Source: Gammaproteobacteria bacterium
GTDB taxonomy: Bacteria; Pseudomonadota; Gammaproteobacteria; Nevskiales; Nevskiaceae
DNA: 64,000 bases
Direction: 5' to 3'
NCBI GenBank assembly: GCA_026398815.1
Contig: JAPLSA010000017.1
Span: 558,001-622,000 of the forward strand
Every line of letters starts with the position of its first letter. The first letter of the stretch is position 1. The translations under genes were made by a program, and so were the position numbers. Shown piece by piece: positions 49,373 through 59,584 of the stretch. The notes below the pieces were generated by a model. That model searched no databases. It saw nothing but the letters and a program-made list of their open reading frames with translations, and was not told the DNA's origin.

Positions 49373-50389
49373 ATGCCGACGACCCGACCTTCCCCAGACC
49401 CGACTGCCGACGCCAACCACCCGCAGGCCGTCACCGCTGACCCGGCGCGCCTGGCCGCGCTGGAAGCCGACAACGCACGTCTGCAGCTTGAGCTGTCGGC
49501 CGCGGAGATCCGCATCGCCGAGTCCGATCTGATTCGCCGCGACAGCCTGCTGCTGCGCGCCTTCATGGATCGCAGCGACACCATCGCCTGGCTCAAGGAC
49601 GAGCGCGGCCGGCTGGTGTGGGCCAATCGCAACTGGTTCGAGCGGTTCGGCCTGCACGAGGTCGACACGCTGGACAAGACCGACTTCGAACTGTTCGGTC
49701 ACGACGATGCGGCCCGCGCACGGGTACAGGATCTCGACATCCTGGGCGGTCACGAGCCACGGCGCAGCGTCGAGATCGTGCAGGACGCCGACGGCACGGC
49801 CCGCTGCTGGCAGATCACCCGCTTTCCGTTTCACGACAGCCTCGGCCATCGCTACATCGGCAGCATCGCCAGCGACGACACCGACCGCGCGCGCCAGTAC
49901 GAGGACATCCGCCGGCAGTCGATCAGCGATCCGCTGACCGGCCTGCTGAACCGGCGCGGCTTCGATCTGCAGGCGGCGCCGGAACTGAGCCGCGCCCGCC
50001 GGCGCGGCGCCTCCTGCGTGCTGGCCTTTGTCGATCTCGACGGCCTGAAGAGCGTCAACGACCGGCTGGGACATGCCGCCGGCGACGCCATCATCGTGCT
50101 GGCGGCAATGCTGTTGCGGAAGGTGTTTCGCTCCACCGACATCGTGGCGCGAATGGGCGGCGACGAGTTCGCCGTGTTCGCGCCCGACACCGGCGCCGAG
50201 GTCGACGCGATTCGTCGCCGACTGGCGCGGGCCGTCGAGGAACTGTCGGCCAACCCGATCCTGGAAGCGCAGCTGGGCTTCAGCGTCGGCCTGCGGCCCT
50301 GCCCGCCGGACAGCCGGGAAAGCCTTGAACAGCTGATCGCCGAAGCCGACCAGCTGATGTATCGCGACAAGCAGGGCAAGCGCGGCTGA
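49373..50389 (+). CDS. PAS-GGDEF diguanylate cyclase
   Basis: This 338-residue cytoplasmic protein has a coiled-coil start (LAALEADNARLQLELSAAEI), a PAS domain (TIAWLKDERGRLVWANRNWF, about residues 68-180) and a GGDEF domain (SDPLTGLLNRRGF, FVDLDGLKSVNDRLGHAAGD, active loop ARMGGDEFAVF, about 188-335). The intact GGDEF predicts c-di-GMP synthesis. No RxxD inhibitory site is evident in the correct position. It is divergent from fliE and next to fleQ, so its product may act on the sessile/motile switch; that link is inferred from position. Confidence 0.9.
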   Translation: MPTTRPSPDPTADANHPQAVTADPARLAALEADNARLQLELSAAEIRIAESDLIRRDSLLLRAFMDRSDTIAWLKDERGRLVWANRNWFERFGLHEVDTLDKTDFELFGHDDAARARVQDLDILGGHEPRRSVEIVQDADGTARCWQITRFPFHDSLGHRYIGSIASDDTDRARQYEDIRRQSISDPLTGLLNRRGFDLQAAPELSRARRRGASCVLAFVDLDGLKSVNDRLGHAAGDAIIVLAAMLLRKVFRSTDIVARMGGDEFAVFAPDTGAEVDAIRRRLARAVEELSANPILEAQLGFSVGLRPCPPDSRESLEQLIAEADQLMYRDKQGKRG

Positions 50390-50428
50390 AGCCCGCCCCT
50401 GCGATCGCGAATCGGCGTATCACGAACC

Positions 50429-50633
50429 GGTGGTGTCTCAGTTTGAAAAATCCCAATCAAAAAGCCCGGAGCACAAAGGCACGAAGGTGAAAGGCAAGGA
50501 CACAGAGAATGCTTTTCTTCGTGTCCTTGCGGCGGCTGTCCTTTGTGCCTTTGTGCCCCGGAGCTTTTGATGGTCGCTCGGGGCATGGGGTCAGACCGGC
50601 TGAGCGTTCAGAATTTCAAACTGAGGCACTACC
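50429..50633. mobile_element. 205-bp MITE-like element with terminal inverted repeats and target duplication
   Basis: The ends are a 20-bp inverted repeat, left GGTGGTGTCTCAGTTTGAAA (50429-50448) and right, as reverse complement, GGTAGTGCCTCAGTTTGAAA (50614-50633), with 18 of 20 identical. The flanks carry a near-perfect 8-bp direct repeat, CACGAACC at 50421-50428 and TACGAACC at 50634-50641. Inside, a large imperfect palindrome pairs about 50459-50503 with 50521-50568 (arms with CGGAGCACAAAGGCAC and GTGCCTTTGTGC). It is AT-richer than its surroundings and encodes no transposase. It lies between the convergent GGDEF and fleQ genes. The remaining gap (50642-50817) holds nothing recognised except an 11-base tandem repeat at the fleQ end. 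Confidence 0.8.
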
Positions 50634-50817
50634 TACGAACCGGTTCGCGGACGTCACCGGAGACTAACGGCTGACGGCGGCTGCGACGCTGGTCGACGAC
50701 CCGGCGGGCGAGTTCCAGCGGCCCATGCCGCGCTCCTGATCAACAAGCCCACCACGCCCTCGCCACCGCCTGACGGCGGCGACAAGGGCGCGGCGCGTGA
50801 TGGCCTTCGTGATGGCC

Positions 50818-52378
<1,561 letters not shown>

Positions 52379-52386
<8 letters not shown>

Positions 52387-52783
52387 GCGCGCTGCCCTCC
52401 GCGTCGGCGTCGCCATGCGACATGTTGGCGCGCACGTATTCGGCGATCCGGTGCTCGTAGTCGTGCTTGGAAATGAAGCCGTCGGCGCCGGCCTGCGCGG
52501 TGTGCTCGCGGTGCTCGGCGTCGTCGTAATGGCTGGCGATCAGAATCCGCGGCGGCGCGTCCTGGGCCTTGATCAGCCGGGTCGCCTGCAGGCCGCCCAT
52601 GCCGGGCATCGACAGGTCCATCAGGATCAGGTCGGGCCGCAGTTCCTCGGCCAGCCGGACGGCGTCATAGCCGTCGTGCCCGAGGCCGACGACGCTGATT
52701 TCCGGCACCGAGGCCAGCAGGTGGCGAGCCAGCACCAGAAAGGCCTCGTTGTCATCAACCAGGAGCGTTCGAACCGTATTCAT
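52379..52783 (-). CDS. Single-domain response regulator between rpoN and fleQ
   Basis: This 134-residue receiver ([37 protein letters not shown]) has a phospho-acceptor Asp and a C-terminal extension ending ADAEGSAHG. The switch lysine may be in FISKHDYEH. It has no output domain and its partner is unknown. It is translationally linked to fleQ and might control it or signal to the motor. Confidence 0.85.
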
Positions 52784-52799
52784 CTTCCTCGTATCCCCG

Positions 52800-52815
52800 G
52801 CCCGCGCTGGCGGGC
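52800..52815 (-). other. Short GC hairpin downstream of rpoN
   Basis: The perfect 6-bp stem GCCCGC-GCTG-GCGGGC lies in the 59-base gap between rpoN and the response regulator gene. No T tract follows on the minus strand, so it is at most a weak attenuator. Confidence 0.3.
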
Positions 52816-52842
52816 TGCATGCGCCTTGCGGCGACGATGGCT

Positions 52843-54321
52843 TCAGCCTGCCATTCTGACGGCAACCCGCGCCGCGTTGAGCTTGCGTTCCTTGGCCGGT
52901 GCAATTTTCATGGCTTCACGGTACTTGGCGATCGTCCGGCGGGCGATCCGCACCCCGTTGCGGGCCAGGATCGCGGCGATCGCGCCGTCGCAGAGCGGCG
53001 CACTGGCCTTCTCGCCGTCGACGATGCGGCGAATCATCGCCCGCACCGCGATGCCCGAGGTGTCGGCCTCGGTGCCCTGGATCTGGCTCGGGAAGAACGC
53101 CTTCATCGGGTACACGCCCCAGGGCGTGGCGACGAACTTGCTGGAGGTGACGCGGCAGACCGTGGATTCGTGCATGGCGATCGCATCGGCGACTTCGCGC
53201 AGGGTCAGCGGCAGCATGCCTTCCTCGCCGCGCTTCAGGAATTCGCGCTGCCGCTCGAACACCACGCGGGCGGTCTTGAGCAGGGTCTCGTGGCGCATTT
53301 CCAGGCCGCGCACCAGCCAGCGCGCCTGCTGCAGCTGGTCCTTCATGCCTTTGTGGCTGGCGGCGTTGGCGCTCATCATCCGTTCGTACTGGCCGTTGAT
53401 GCGCAGCTTCGGCAGGTTCACCGGGTTCAGCTCGACCTTCCAGGCGCCGGCGACGCCGCTGACGAGCAGGTCCGGCACCACGGCCTGGGCCGGCTCGATG
53501 CGCGAGGCGCCCGGCTTCGGATCGAGCGTGCGGATCAGCTCCATCGCCGCGATCAGCTTCGCCTCGGTGGCGCCCAGTTCGCTGCGCAGGTTGACGAAAT
53601 CGCGAGCGGCAACGCGCTCCAGATGCTCGGCGACCAGCGTTTCCGCGAGGTTCTTGCCCGGCGTGCCGGCCTTCACGGCTTCCAGCTGCAGCAGCAGGCA
53701 TTCGCGTAGATCGCGGGCCGCGAAGCCGGTCGGCTCCACACTCTGCACGGTGCGCAGGGCCGCTTCGAGTTCGGCCATCGACACCTGCCACTCCGCCGGC
53801 AGCTGGCCGAGGAGGGCATCCAGCGAGATTTCCAGGTAGCCGTTGTCGTCGACCACTTCGATGATCGCCACCGCCAGCTGCCATTCGCGCTGCGAGGTGA
53901 TCACCAGTTCCAGCTGTTCGAGCGCGGCGACCCGGGCGTCCTCGATCGGAGCGGCGGAGCGGCGCGCTTCCAGCGGCTCGCCATCCTCGCCCGGCTCGCC
54001 GCCGGACCAGGCTTCGGCGCTCGACCAGTCGTAGTCAGCATCGACCCGCTCGATGGCCGCTTCGTCGCAGCCGGACACCGGGGCTTCGGTGGAGTCCGCA
54101 GCCTGCGGCGTGGGGTCGGCCAGCTGCGGCGACGGCGCTTCGGCGCCGGCCGAAGTCGGGAGCGCCGATTCGTCGCGCTCCAGCAGCACATTGCCTTCCA
54201 GGGCGGACTCGACTTCCTGCTCCAGCTCGATCGCCGACAGCTGGAGAAGTCGAATGGATTGAAGCAGTTGCGGCGTCAGTGCGACGTTCTGCGACACACC
54301 CATCCGCGTCGTTGCTTTCAT
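52843..54321 (-). CDS. rpoN: RNA polymerase sigma-54 factor RpoN, flagellar-cluster copy
   Basis: This 492-residue sigma-54 has the Gln/Leu-rich activator-contact region I (MGVSQNVALTPQLLQSIRLL), an acidic region II (about residues 60-130), the core-binding region, the -12-binding helix-turn-helix (LTLREVADAIAMHESTVCRV) and the RpoN box GVRIARRTIAKYREAMKIAP near the C terminus. The ATG at 54321 follows GGGGAG; the longer frame to 54441 is unsupported. The usual rpoN neighbours (lptB, hpf, ptsN) are absent and it is next to fleQ, which suggests a flagellum-dedicated paralogue. Confidence 0.95.
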   Translation of the reverse strand: MKATTRMGVSQNVALTPQLLQSIRLLQLSAIELEQEVESALEGNVLLERDESALPTSAGAEAPSPQLADPTPQAADSTEAPVSGCDEAAIERVDADYDWSSAEAWSGGEPGEDGEPLEARRSAAPIEDARVAALEQLELVITSQREWQLAVAIIEVVDDNGYLEISLDALLGQLPAEWQVSMAELEAALRTVQSVEPTGFAARDLRECLLLQLEAVKAGTPGKNLAETLVAEHLERVAARDFVNLRSELGATEAKLIAAMELIRTLDPKPGASRIEPAQAVVPDLLVSGVAGAWKVELNPVNLPKLRINGQYERMMSANAASHKGMKDQLQQARWLVRGLEMRHETLLKTARVVFERQREFLKRGEEGMLPLTLREVADAIAMHESTVCRVTSSKFVATPWGVYPMKAFFPSQIQGTEADTSGIAVRAMIRRIVDGEKASAPLCDGAIAAILARNGVRIARRTIAKYREAMKIAPAKERKLNAARVAVRMAG

Positions 54322-54405
54322 GTCTGCTCCCCTGTGCGCTGGCTTGCGCCTGATCTGGTGGAAGCATCTTTGTTGAACGGGGAGGTCTGCCCAATCCGTT
54401 TTTTC

Positions 54406-54423
54406 CTGACTGCTTGTCAGCAG
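54406..54423. promoter_or_regulatory. Overlapping inverted repeats upstream of rpoN
   Basis: The sequence CTGACTGCTTGTCAGCAG contains two nested palindromes, CTGAC-N5-GTCAG and CTGCT-N4-AGCAG. It lies in an AT-richer patch about 90 bases before the rpoN start, next to a run of six T. The 277-base gap (54322-54598) otherwise shows only three near-copies of GGGCGATTCG at about 54563-54586. It is a candidate operator; no known regulator can be named. Confidence 0.35.
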
Positions 54424-54598
54424 AATCCCGACAAACGTCAAAAGCTGATCAGGGCGTCTGCCACTGGTCCGGAAATTGCCCTCGCTGGTCGATGTTCAGG
54501 ATTCGGACAGACTCGGAGTCCGCGCCGGCAGTGACCTCGCCGCGCCGGTCCAAGGCGGTTCAGGGCGATTCGGGGCGATTCGGGCGACGCCGGCAGCG

Positions 54599-55234
54599 TC
54601 AGCCTTCAGCGCCTTCCAGGCCGGTGCGGATCGCGTAGCGCATCAGCGCGTTGGTGCCGTACAGGCCCAGCGCGTCCATCATCCGCGCCCGGTGGGTTTC
54701 GACGGTCTTGGCGCTGATGCCCATCAGGTTGGCGATTTCCTTGGTCGACTTGCCGCGCGCGATCAGGCTCAGCACCTGCTGCTGGCGGCGCGGCAGGGTC
54801 ACGCTGTCTTCGGCGCGGGCCGACTTGCGCGGACCGACCACGCTGTGGGCGATGCCGGGGCTCAGGTAGATCTGCCGACGCTCGGCGGCCTTCAGCGCCA
54901 GCTCCAGTTCCATCGCCTCGCCCTGCTTGGACAGGTAGCCGACCGCGCCGGCCTTCAGAGCCGCCCGCACCTGCGAGCTTTCCGCACGCGCCGACAGCAC
55001 CATCGCCGAGGTTGCCGGGTAGTGACGGCGGATCTGCTGGATCGCGTCGATGCCGTTCAGGCTCGGCAGCTGCAGCTCCAGCAACACCAGGTCCGGCGAC
55101 TGCCGCGCGACCAGTTCCAGCAGCTGCTGGCCGTCGCCGGTCTCGCCGACCACCTCGGTGCCGGCCAGCGTCTCGCAGAGACGGCGGATGCCGGCACGGA
55201 CCAGCGGCTGGGGATCGGCAAGGACTAGGCGCAT
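54599..55234 (-). CDS. NarL/LuxR-type response regulator with Glu at the phosphorylation site
   Basis: This 211-residue protein has a receiver domain (RLVLADPQPLVRAGIRRLCE) and a LuxR-type helix-turn-helix (LPRRQQQVLSLIARGKSTKE, MGISAKTVETHRARMMDALG). The expected phospho-acceptor Asp is Glu in LVLLELQLPSLNG, while the switch Lys is kept in YLSKQGEA. It could be permanently active or phosphorylation-independent. It lies between the PilZ gene and rpoN in the flagellar cluster, so a role in motility or rpoN expression is plausible. Confidence 0.85.
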   Translation of the reverse strand: MRLVLADPQPLVRAGIRRLCETLAGTEVVGETGDGQQLLELVARQSPDLVLLELQLPSLNGIDAIQQIRRHYPATSAMVLSARAESSQVRAALKAGAVGYLSKQGEAMELELALKAAERRQIYLSPGIAHSVVGPRKSARAEDSVTLPRRQQQVLSLIARGKSTKEIANLMGISAKTVETHRARMMDALGLYGTNALMRYAIRTGLEGAEG

Positions 55235-55294
55235 GGCGCGGCGGCAGGCAGACGGGCGAACGGTGCGCCGCAGTCTATCGCCAGCGCCGCCGGC

Positions 55295-55852
55295 TCAGCT
55301 GGCGCCGCGCCGGTGGCCGGCGATGGCGCGGCGGTGGCGCAGGAAGACATGGCGTTCCAGCGCCGTCTGCAGCGCGTCGCCGAACGGCGCGAAGCGGGCG
55401 TGGCGTTCCTCGCCGTCGACATGGCTGATCCTTGCCGGCCAGATGAACGGCTGCGGCACGCTGCGGTGCAGCTGCAGGCTCAGCAGGCCGGCCTCGCCCG
55501 CCGTCTGCGGGCCGACGAACACCGCGCCCTGCCAGGACAGTCGCACCCGGCCGGCCGGCGGCGCGGCCGCCTGCTGGGCGATCAGGAAGCCGAGCAGGTC
55601 GATCACCAGGTTGAGCTTCTGGTTCAGCCGGCCGATCTCGGCATCGAGCGCGGCGGCTTCGTCCGGCACCGGGCTGCTGCGGCTTTCGTCGAGCACCGCC
55701 ACGGCAGCCAGCACCCGCAGGTTGTCGTCGTTGTACTGCTCGCGGCGCAGGCCGCCGATCGCCTCCGCCAGCGGCGTCCAGTGCAGCGGCAGCGCCGCCT
55801 CGTAGCTCGGCGCGCCGATCAGCGCAGTGGCGTGGATGTCAGATGCAGTCAT
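55295..55852 (-). CDS. Atypical (tetrameric-type) PilZ domain protein
   Basis: This 185-residue protein has a central long helix with heptad character (LDAEIGRLNQKLNLVIDLLG) inserted before a beta-barrel segment (GRVRLSWQGAVFVGP, then LSLQLHRSVPQPFIWPARIS). This layout resembles the tPilZ family known from Xanthomonas flagellar clusters. The c-di-GMP-binding RxxxR and D/NxSxxG motifs of canonical PilZ are not visible, so it may not bind the nucleotide. It lies directly after fliS, with a sigma-54 promoter at 55891-55906. Confidence 0.7.
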   Translation of the reverse strand: MTASDIHATALIGAPSYEAALPLHWTPLAEAIGGLRREQYNDDNLRVLAAVAVLDESRSSPVPDEAAALDAEIGRLNQKLNLVIDLLGFLIAQQAAAPPAGRVRLSWQGAVFVGPQTAGEAGLLSLQLHRSVPQPFIWPARISHVDGEERHARFAPFGDALQTALERHVFLRHRRAIAGHRRGAS

Positions 55853-55890
55853 GGCGGCGGCGACCGGTAGCGGGACGACGCGGGGTGCCG

Positions 55891-55906
55891 TGCAAGCGGC
55901 AGGCCC
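55891..55906 (-). promoter_or_regulatory. Sigma-54 promoter for the PilZ gene
   Basis: The minus strand reads GGGCCTGCCGCTTGCA with exact -24/-12 spacing. The predicted start is near 55880, about 28 bases before the PilZ ATG. It lies in the short gap after fliS. Confidence 0.6.
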
Positions 55907-55947
55907 GTTGCCGGTGCCGGAAGGTCGGCGCCCGCAATCGGTGGACG

Positions 55948-56349
55948 TCAGTGGCGCCGCGCGGTCGCCGGCATCGCGTCCCAGCCGCCCTTGATCTCGC
56001 GCAGCAGGGCAATCACTTCGTCGAGGCCCGCCGGGTCGTCGGCCAGGTTGGCAGCCGGCAGCCGGCCGAGCATGTAGTCGTAGAGCCGGGCCAGGTTGGC
56101 CGCCAGTTCGCCGCCGGCCTTCAGGTCGAGGACCAGCCGCAGGTGCTCGATGATCGACATCGCCGCGCGCAGGTCGTGGTGCTTGGCTTCGCGCTCCTTG
56201 CGCAGCATCGCGCCGCGGGCGAAGGCCAGACGGTCGATGGCGCCGCCGAGCAGCATGGCGATCAGCTTGACCGGATCGGTCTCGACGGTTGCCGCGGCAA
56301 CGCCGGTCTGCCGGTACTGGTTCATCGCCGAATTCATGTAATGGGCCAT
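55948..56349 (-). CDS. fliS: Flagellin export chaperone FliS
   Basis: This 133-residue, all-helical protein has the conserved start MNSAMNQYRQTGVAAATVET and DPVKLIAMLLGGAIDRLAFA, then LLDYMLGRLPAANL-like helices. It binds the flagellin C terminus and prevents premature polymerisation. The ATG at 56349 has GGAGC eight bases upstream. Its own sigma-28 promoter (56378-56404) separates it from fliD. Confidence 0.93.
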   Translation of the reverse strand: MAHYMNSAMNQYRQTGVAAATVETDPVKLIAMLLGGAIDRLAFARGAMLRKEREAKHHDLRAAMSIIEHLRLVLDLKAGGELAANLARLYDYMLGRLPAANLADDPAGLDEVIALLREIKGGWDAMPATARRH

Positions 56350-56377
56350 GTCGCGCTCCGTGTCTCGATTGCCTTCC

Positions 56378-56404
56378 TTAACGGCAGCAGCGCCGGAATC
56401 TTGA
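56378..56404 (-). promoter_or_regulatory. Sigma-28 (FliA) promoter for fliS
   Basis: The minus strand has TCAAGATT, 11 bases, then GCCGTTAA, against the consensus TAAAGTTT-N11-GCCGATAA (6/8 and 7/8). The predicted start is about 20 bases before the fliS ATG. Confidence 0.8.
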
Positions 56405-56453
56405 GATGGAAACGCGGAAAAACCTGAGACCTTTCAGCGCTGTCGCAACGGCT

Positions 56454-57785
56454 TCAGCCAAGCCTGGCGAGCTGCTGGCTGAGGTAGGTGCTGGTGCTGT
56501 TGAGCTTCGACATCAGCGTGTCCAGCGCGGTGAACTGGGCGCGGGTCCGCGCCTCGTAAGCGGTCATCCGGGTATCCACCGCCTGCTGCTGGCGCGCCAG
56601 GTCCTTGAGCCGGGCGTTGAGGCCGTCGGTCTTGGCCTTGATCTGGCCATCGTCGGCGAGCAGCGTCTTGGCCAGCGCATCGAGTCTGGTGGCGATGCCG
56701 TCGTCGGCGGCGAACAGCCGCTGCACCGCCGAGAAATCGGTGTTGACCGCCTTGCTGAACTTGGCGGGATCGGAAATCAGGGTGCCGTCGCTGGAGGTCT
56801 TGATGCCGAGCGCCGACAGCGTCTTGTAGTCGCCGGCCGAAGCCGTGGTGCCGCCGATCACGTTGCGCAGCGCCTGGGTCGCCGACAGCACGGTGGCATC
56901 GCCCAGCAGCACGCCGGCGGTCTGCGCGGTGGCGTCGTACTTGGTCTGGGTGCCGATGAACTTGACCAGGTTGTTGTAGGCGTTGACGAAGGTCGCCACC
57001 GCCGTCTCCGACGCCTTCTGATCCAGCGACACGGTCAGCGCCGTGCTGGTGCCCGGCTCGGCCTTGACCAGGTTCAGGGTCAGGCCGTCGACCGCCGTGG
57101 TCACCGTGTTGGAGCTGCTGGTGGTCTGGAAGCCGTCGACCTTGACCACCGCGTCGGCGGCCGGCTGCGACACCGTGGTGCTGAACAGCGAGGTGGTCAC
57201 GCTGACCGCGTTGGCGGCGCCGGTGGAACGGCTAGTCAGCAGCAGGCGAGCGCCGCCGGAGTCGGAGACGATCGCAGCACCGACGCCCTTGTTGTCGCTG
57301 GCCGCGTTGATCTTGTCGCGCAGGTCGGCCAGCGTGTTGGCGCCATCGGCCAGATTGACGGTGAAGGAATTGGCGCCGACCGAGATGGTCACGTCGCCAT
57401 TGCCAACCGTCGAACCGCTGGATGCGTACAGATCGCTGGCGCGCTTGGACGCCGCCGCCAGCGAAACCACTTCGATCGAATAGTTGCCGGCCACCGCCTT
57501 GTTCTCGGCAGTCGCCGTGTAATAGGTGGTGTTGGCCGGGTTCGCGCTCAGCTTGCCGAGGCCGCTCGGCGTGCCGCTGGTGCCCGGCAGCAGCGCCTTG
57601 GCAGCGCCCTGCAGGCTGGCCAGCAGCGAACGGAAATTGCCAAGCGCCGAAATCGTCGTGTTGGCCTTGGTGGTGGCGATCGACAGGCGCTGGTCGGCCG
57701 GGCCGCGTTCGGCGGCAACCAGCTGGGACACGATGCTGGCGACGTTGAGCCCGGACCCGACGCCGGCGGAAGTGATGGCGGCCAT
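56454..57785 (-). CDS. fliD: Flagellar filament cap protein FliD
   Basis: This 443-residue cap protein has the typical N terminus (ITSAGVGSGLNVASIVSQLV) and C terminus (RMTAYEARTRAQFTALDTLM, SKLNSTSTYLSQQLARL). The middle is the variable beta-rich region rich in Thr, Ser and Ala. It folds flagellin at the filament tip. GAGAA lies before the ATG. Confidence 0.94.
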   Translation of the reverse strand: MAAITSAGVGSGLNVASIVSQLVAAERGPADQRLSIATTKANTTISALGNFRSLLASLQGAAKALLPGTSGTPSGLGKLSANPANTTYYTATAENKAVAGNYSIEVVSLAAASKRASDLYASSGSTVGNGDVTISVGANSFTVNLADGANTLADLRDKINAASDNKGVGAAIVSDSGGARLLLTSRSTGAANAVSVTTSLFSTTVSQPAADAVVKVDGFQTTSSSNTVTTAVDGLTLNLVKAEPGTSTALTVSLDQKASETAVATFVNAYNNLVKFIGTQTKYDATAQTAGVLLGDATVLSATQALRNVIGGTTASAGDYKTLSALGIKTSSDGTLISDPAKFSKAVNTDFSAVQRLFAADDGIATRLDALAKTLLADDGQIKAKTDGLNARLKDLARQQQAVDTRMTAYEARTRAQFTALDTLMSKLNSTSTYLSQQLARLG

Positions 57786-57810
57786 GGAAATTCTCTTGCG
57801 ATACGGAAAA

Positions 57811-58191
57811 TCAGGCGACGCGTTCGATCAGCGTGCCCAGCGCCTTGTCGAGCGCCTTGGCCACGCGCAGCGCTTCCTCGGTCGGCATCTGGCGCAGCAC
57901 CTTGCCGTCGGCAGCGTCGACGATCGACACCACCACACGGCCGCTGTCGTCGTCGACGCTGAAGCGCAGGTCGGTGCGTGCGTCGCGGAAGCGCTGGTTG
58001 AGATCATCGACCGCCTGGGCCAGCTGCACCGGTTCGGCGGCGACCTCGGTGGCGGCCAGCACGGCCGGCTGTTCGACGGCCGGCGCGCTGACCGGCACGC
58101 CGCTTCCCGGCACGGCGGCGGAAACGCCAAAGCGATCCACGGCCACGGTGGCCTGGATCGCGCTGACGGCGGAACTGGATGGCACGGACAT
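57811..58191 (-). CDS. flaG: FlaG family protein
   Basis: This 126-residue protein starts at ATG 58191 (MSVPSSSAVSAIQ), which has GAGGAC seven bases upstream; a TTG at 58197 is the only further in-frame option. The conserved C-terminal FlaG motif is LRFSVDDDSGRVVVSIVDAA with KVLRQMPTEEALRVAKALDK. FlaG affects filament length in some bacteria. It lies between fliC and fliD as usual. Confidence 0.9.
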   Translation of the reverse strand: MSVPSSSAVSAIQATVAVDRFGVSAAVPGSGVPVSAPAVEQPAVLAATEVAAEPVQLAQAVDDLNQRFRDARTDLRFSVDDDSGRVVVSIVDAADGKVLRQMPTEEALRVAKALDKALGTLIERVA

Positions 58192-58206
58192 GGACAAGTC
58201 CTCGGT

Positions 58207-58261
58207 GATAAAGCCCGGTGCCCGTGCCGCAGTCCCCGATCAGGCCTGCGACACGGACACC
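58207..58261 (-). terminator. Terminator after the flagellin gene
   Basis: On the minus strand there is a 16-bp stem (58246-58261 with 58217-58232, two G-U pairs) and a 13-base loop, followed by GGGCTTTATC. It starts 24 bases after the fliC stop and lets fliC mRNA end separately from flaG-fliD. Confidence 0.7.
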
Positions 58262-58285
58262 TGGCCCCGCCCTACTCGTTGCGAC

Positions 58286-59437
58286 TCAGCGCAGCAGGCT
58301 CAGCACGTTCTGCGGTGCCGAGTTGGCCTGCGACAGGATCGCGGTGCCGGCCTGCTGCAGGATCTGGCCGCGCGTCATCGCGGCGGTTTCCTTGGCAAAG
58401 TCGGCGTCCTGGATGCGGCTGCGCGATGCCGACATGTTCTCGGAGGTCGACGCGATGTTCGACACCACCGAGCTGAAGCGATTCTGGATGGCACCCAGCG
58501 TGGCGCGCGCCGAGTTGACCTGGCCGAGGGCCGAGTCGATCTGCTTGATCGCCAGCGACGCGCCGGCATAGCTCGATAGATCGAGCGAAGTCAGGCCGGT
58601 GGTCGTGGCCGCGGTGCCGGTGACGCCGGTGGCGCCATCGAAGCCGGTGGCGGTGCCGTCATCGGTGCCGCCGACGGTGATGTTCGACTCCGAGCTCAGC
58701 ACGATCTTGCCGGTGGAAGCGTCGAACGCCGCGTTGACGCCGGTGGTGGTCGAGCTGTTGTTGATCGCATCGACGACCTGGCCGACGCGCTGCTGCGAGG
58801 TGCCCGCCGCGCCGATCTGGGTGGAGATGTCGGTGCCGTTGATGGTCAGCGTGCCGGCCACCGGGGCGGTCAGGACACTGATGCCGGACACGGCGCTGGA
58901 CTGCGCGCTGGCCGAAGTCACCGAACCGAGCGCAGCGACATTGGCGTCGACCAGCGAGCTGACGGTGATCGTTTCGCCGGCGTTGGCGCCGACCTGGAAC
59001 ACCGCCGACGTGAAGCTGCCGTCGATCAGCGAGACGCCGTTGAACTTGGTCTGGTTCGAGACCCGGTCGACTTCCGACAGCAGCTGCGAGGCTTCGGTCT
59101 GCAGCGCGGCGCGGTCGGTGGCGCTGTTCGAGGCATTGGCCGACTGCACCGCGAGTTCGCGGATACGCTGCAGATTGTTGGTGACTTCGCCGAGCGCGCC
59201 TTCCGCCGTCTGGGCCAGCGAGATGCCGTCATTGGCATTGCGCGAGGCGACATCGAGGCCGCGGATCTGCGCGGTGAAGCGCTCCGAGATCGCGAGGCCG
59301 GCGGCGTCGTCCTTGGCGCTGTTGATGCGCAGGCCCGAGGACAGGCGCTGCAGCGAGGTGTTCATGCTGCTCTGCGACGACGACAGATTGCGCTGCGCGT
59401 TCAGAGACGCCACGTTGGTGTTGATGATTGCAGCCAT
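58286..59437 (-). CDS. fliC: Flagellin
   Basis: This 383-residue flagellin has the conserved D0/D1 N terminus ([40 protein letters not shown]) and C terminus ([40 protein letters not shown]). A short variable domain of about 100 Thr/Ser/Ala-rich residues fills the middle. The ATG at 59437 has AGGAGA eight bases upstream. An upstream TTG (59443) is inside that spacing and is not used. Only one flagellin gene is present in the window. It is expressed from the sigma-28 promoter at 59558-59584. Confidence 0.97.
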   Translation of the reverse strand: MAAIINTNVASLNAQRNLSSSQSSMNTSLQRLSSGLRINSAKDDAAGLAISERFTAQIRGLDVASRNANDGISLAQTAEGALGEVTNNLQRIRELAVQSANASNSATDRAALQTEASQLLSEVDRVSNQTKFNGVSLIDGSFTSAVFQVGANAGETITVSSLVDANVAALGSVTSASAQSSAVSGISVLTAPVAGTLTINGTDISTQIGAAGTSQQRVGQVVDAINNSSTTTGVNAAFDASTGKIVLSSESNITVGGTDDGTATGFDGATGVTGTAATTTGLTSLDLSSYAGASLAIKQIDSALGQVNSARATLGAIQNRFSSVVSNIASTSENMSASRSRIQDADFAKETAAMTRGQILQQAGTAILSQANSAPQNVLSLLR

Positions 59438-59557
59438 GGTCAATTCTCCTAAGTAGGTGGCTCTCGGCAGGCTTCGTGACCGTGTCGAGGGGACGGCGGT
59501 GCGGCCAGTGACGTGCTTCGACTTGCTTCGTTCCGGCGGTGTCTGCCGTTGAGGGGC

Positions 59558-59584
59558 TTAGCGGTCCGGCCCGGCAAAACTTGA
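59558..59584 (-). promoter_or_regulatory. Sigma-28 (FliA) promoter of fliC
   Basis: The minus strand has TCAAGTTT, 11 bases, then ACCGCTAA, against TAAAGTTT-N11-GCCGATAA (7/8 and 6/8). The predicted start is near 59550, giving a leader of about 110 bases. Confidence 0.8.
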
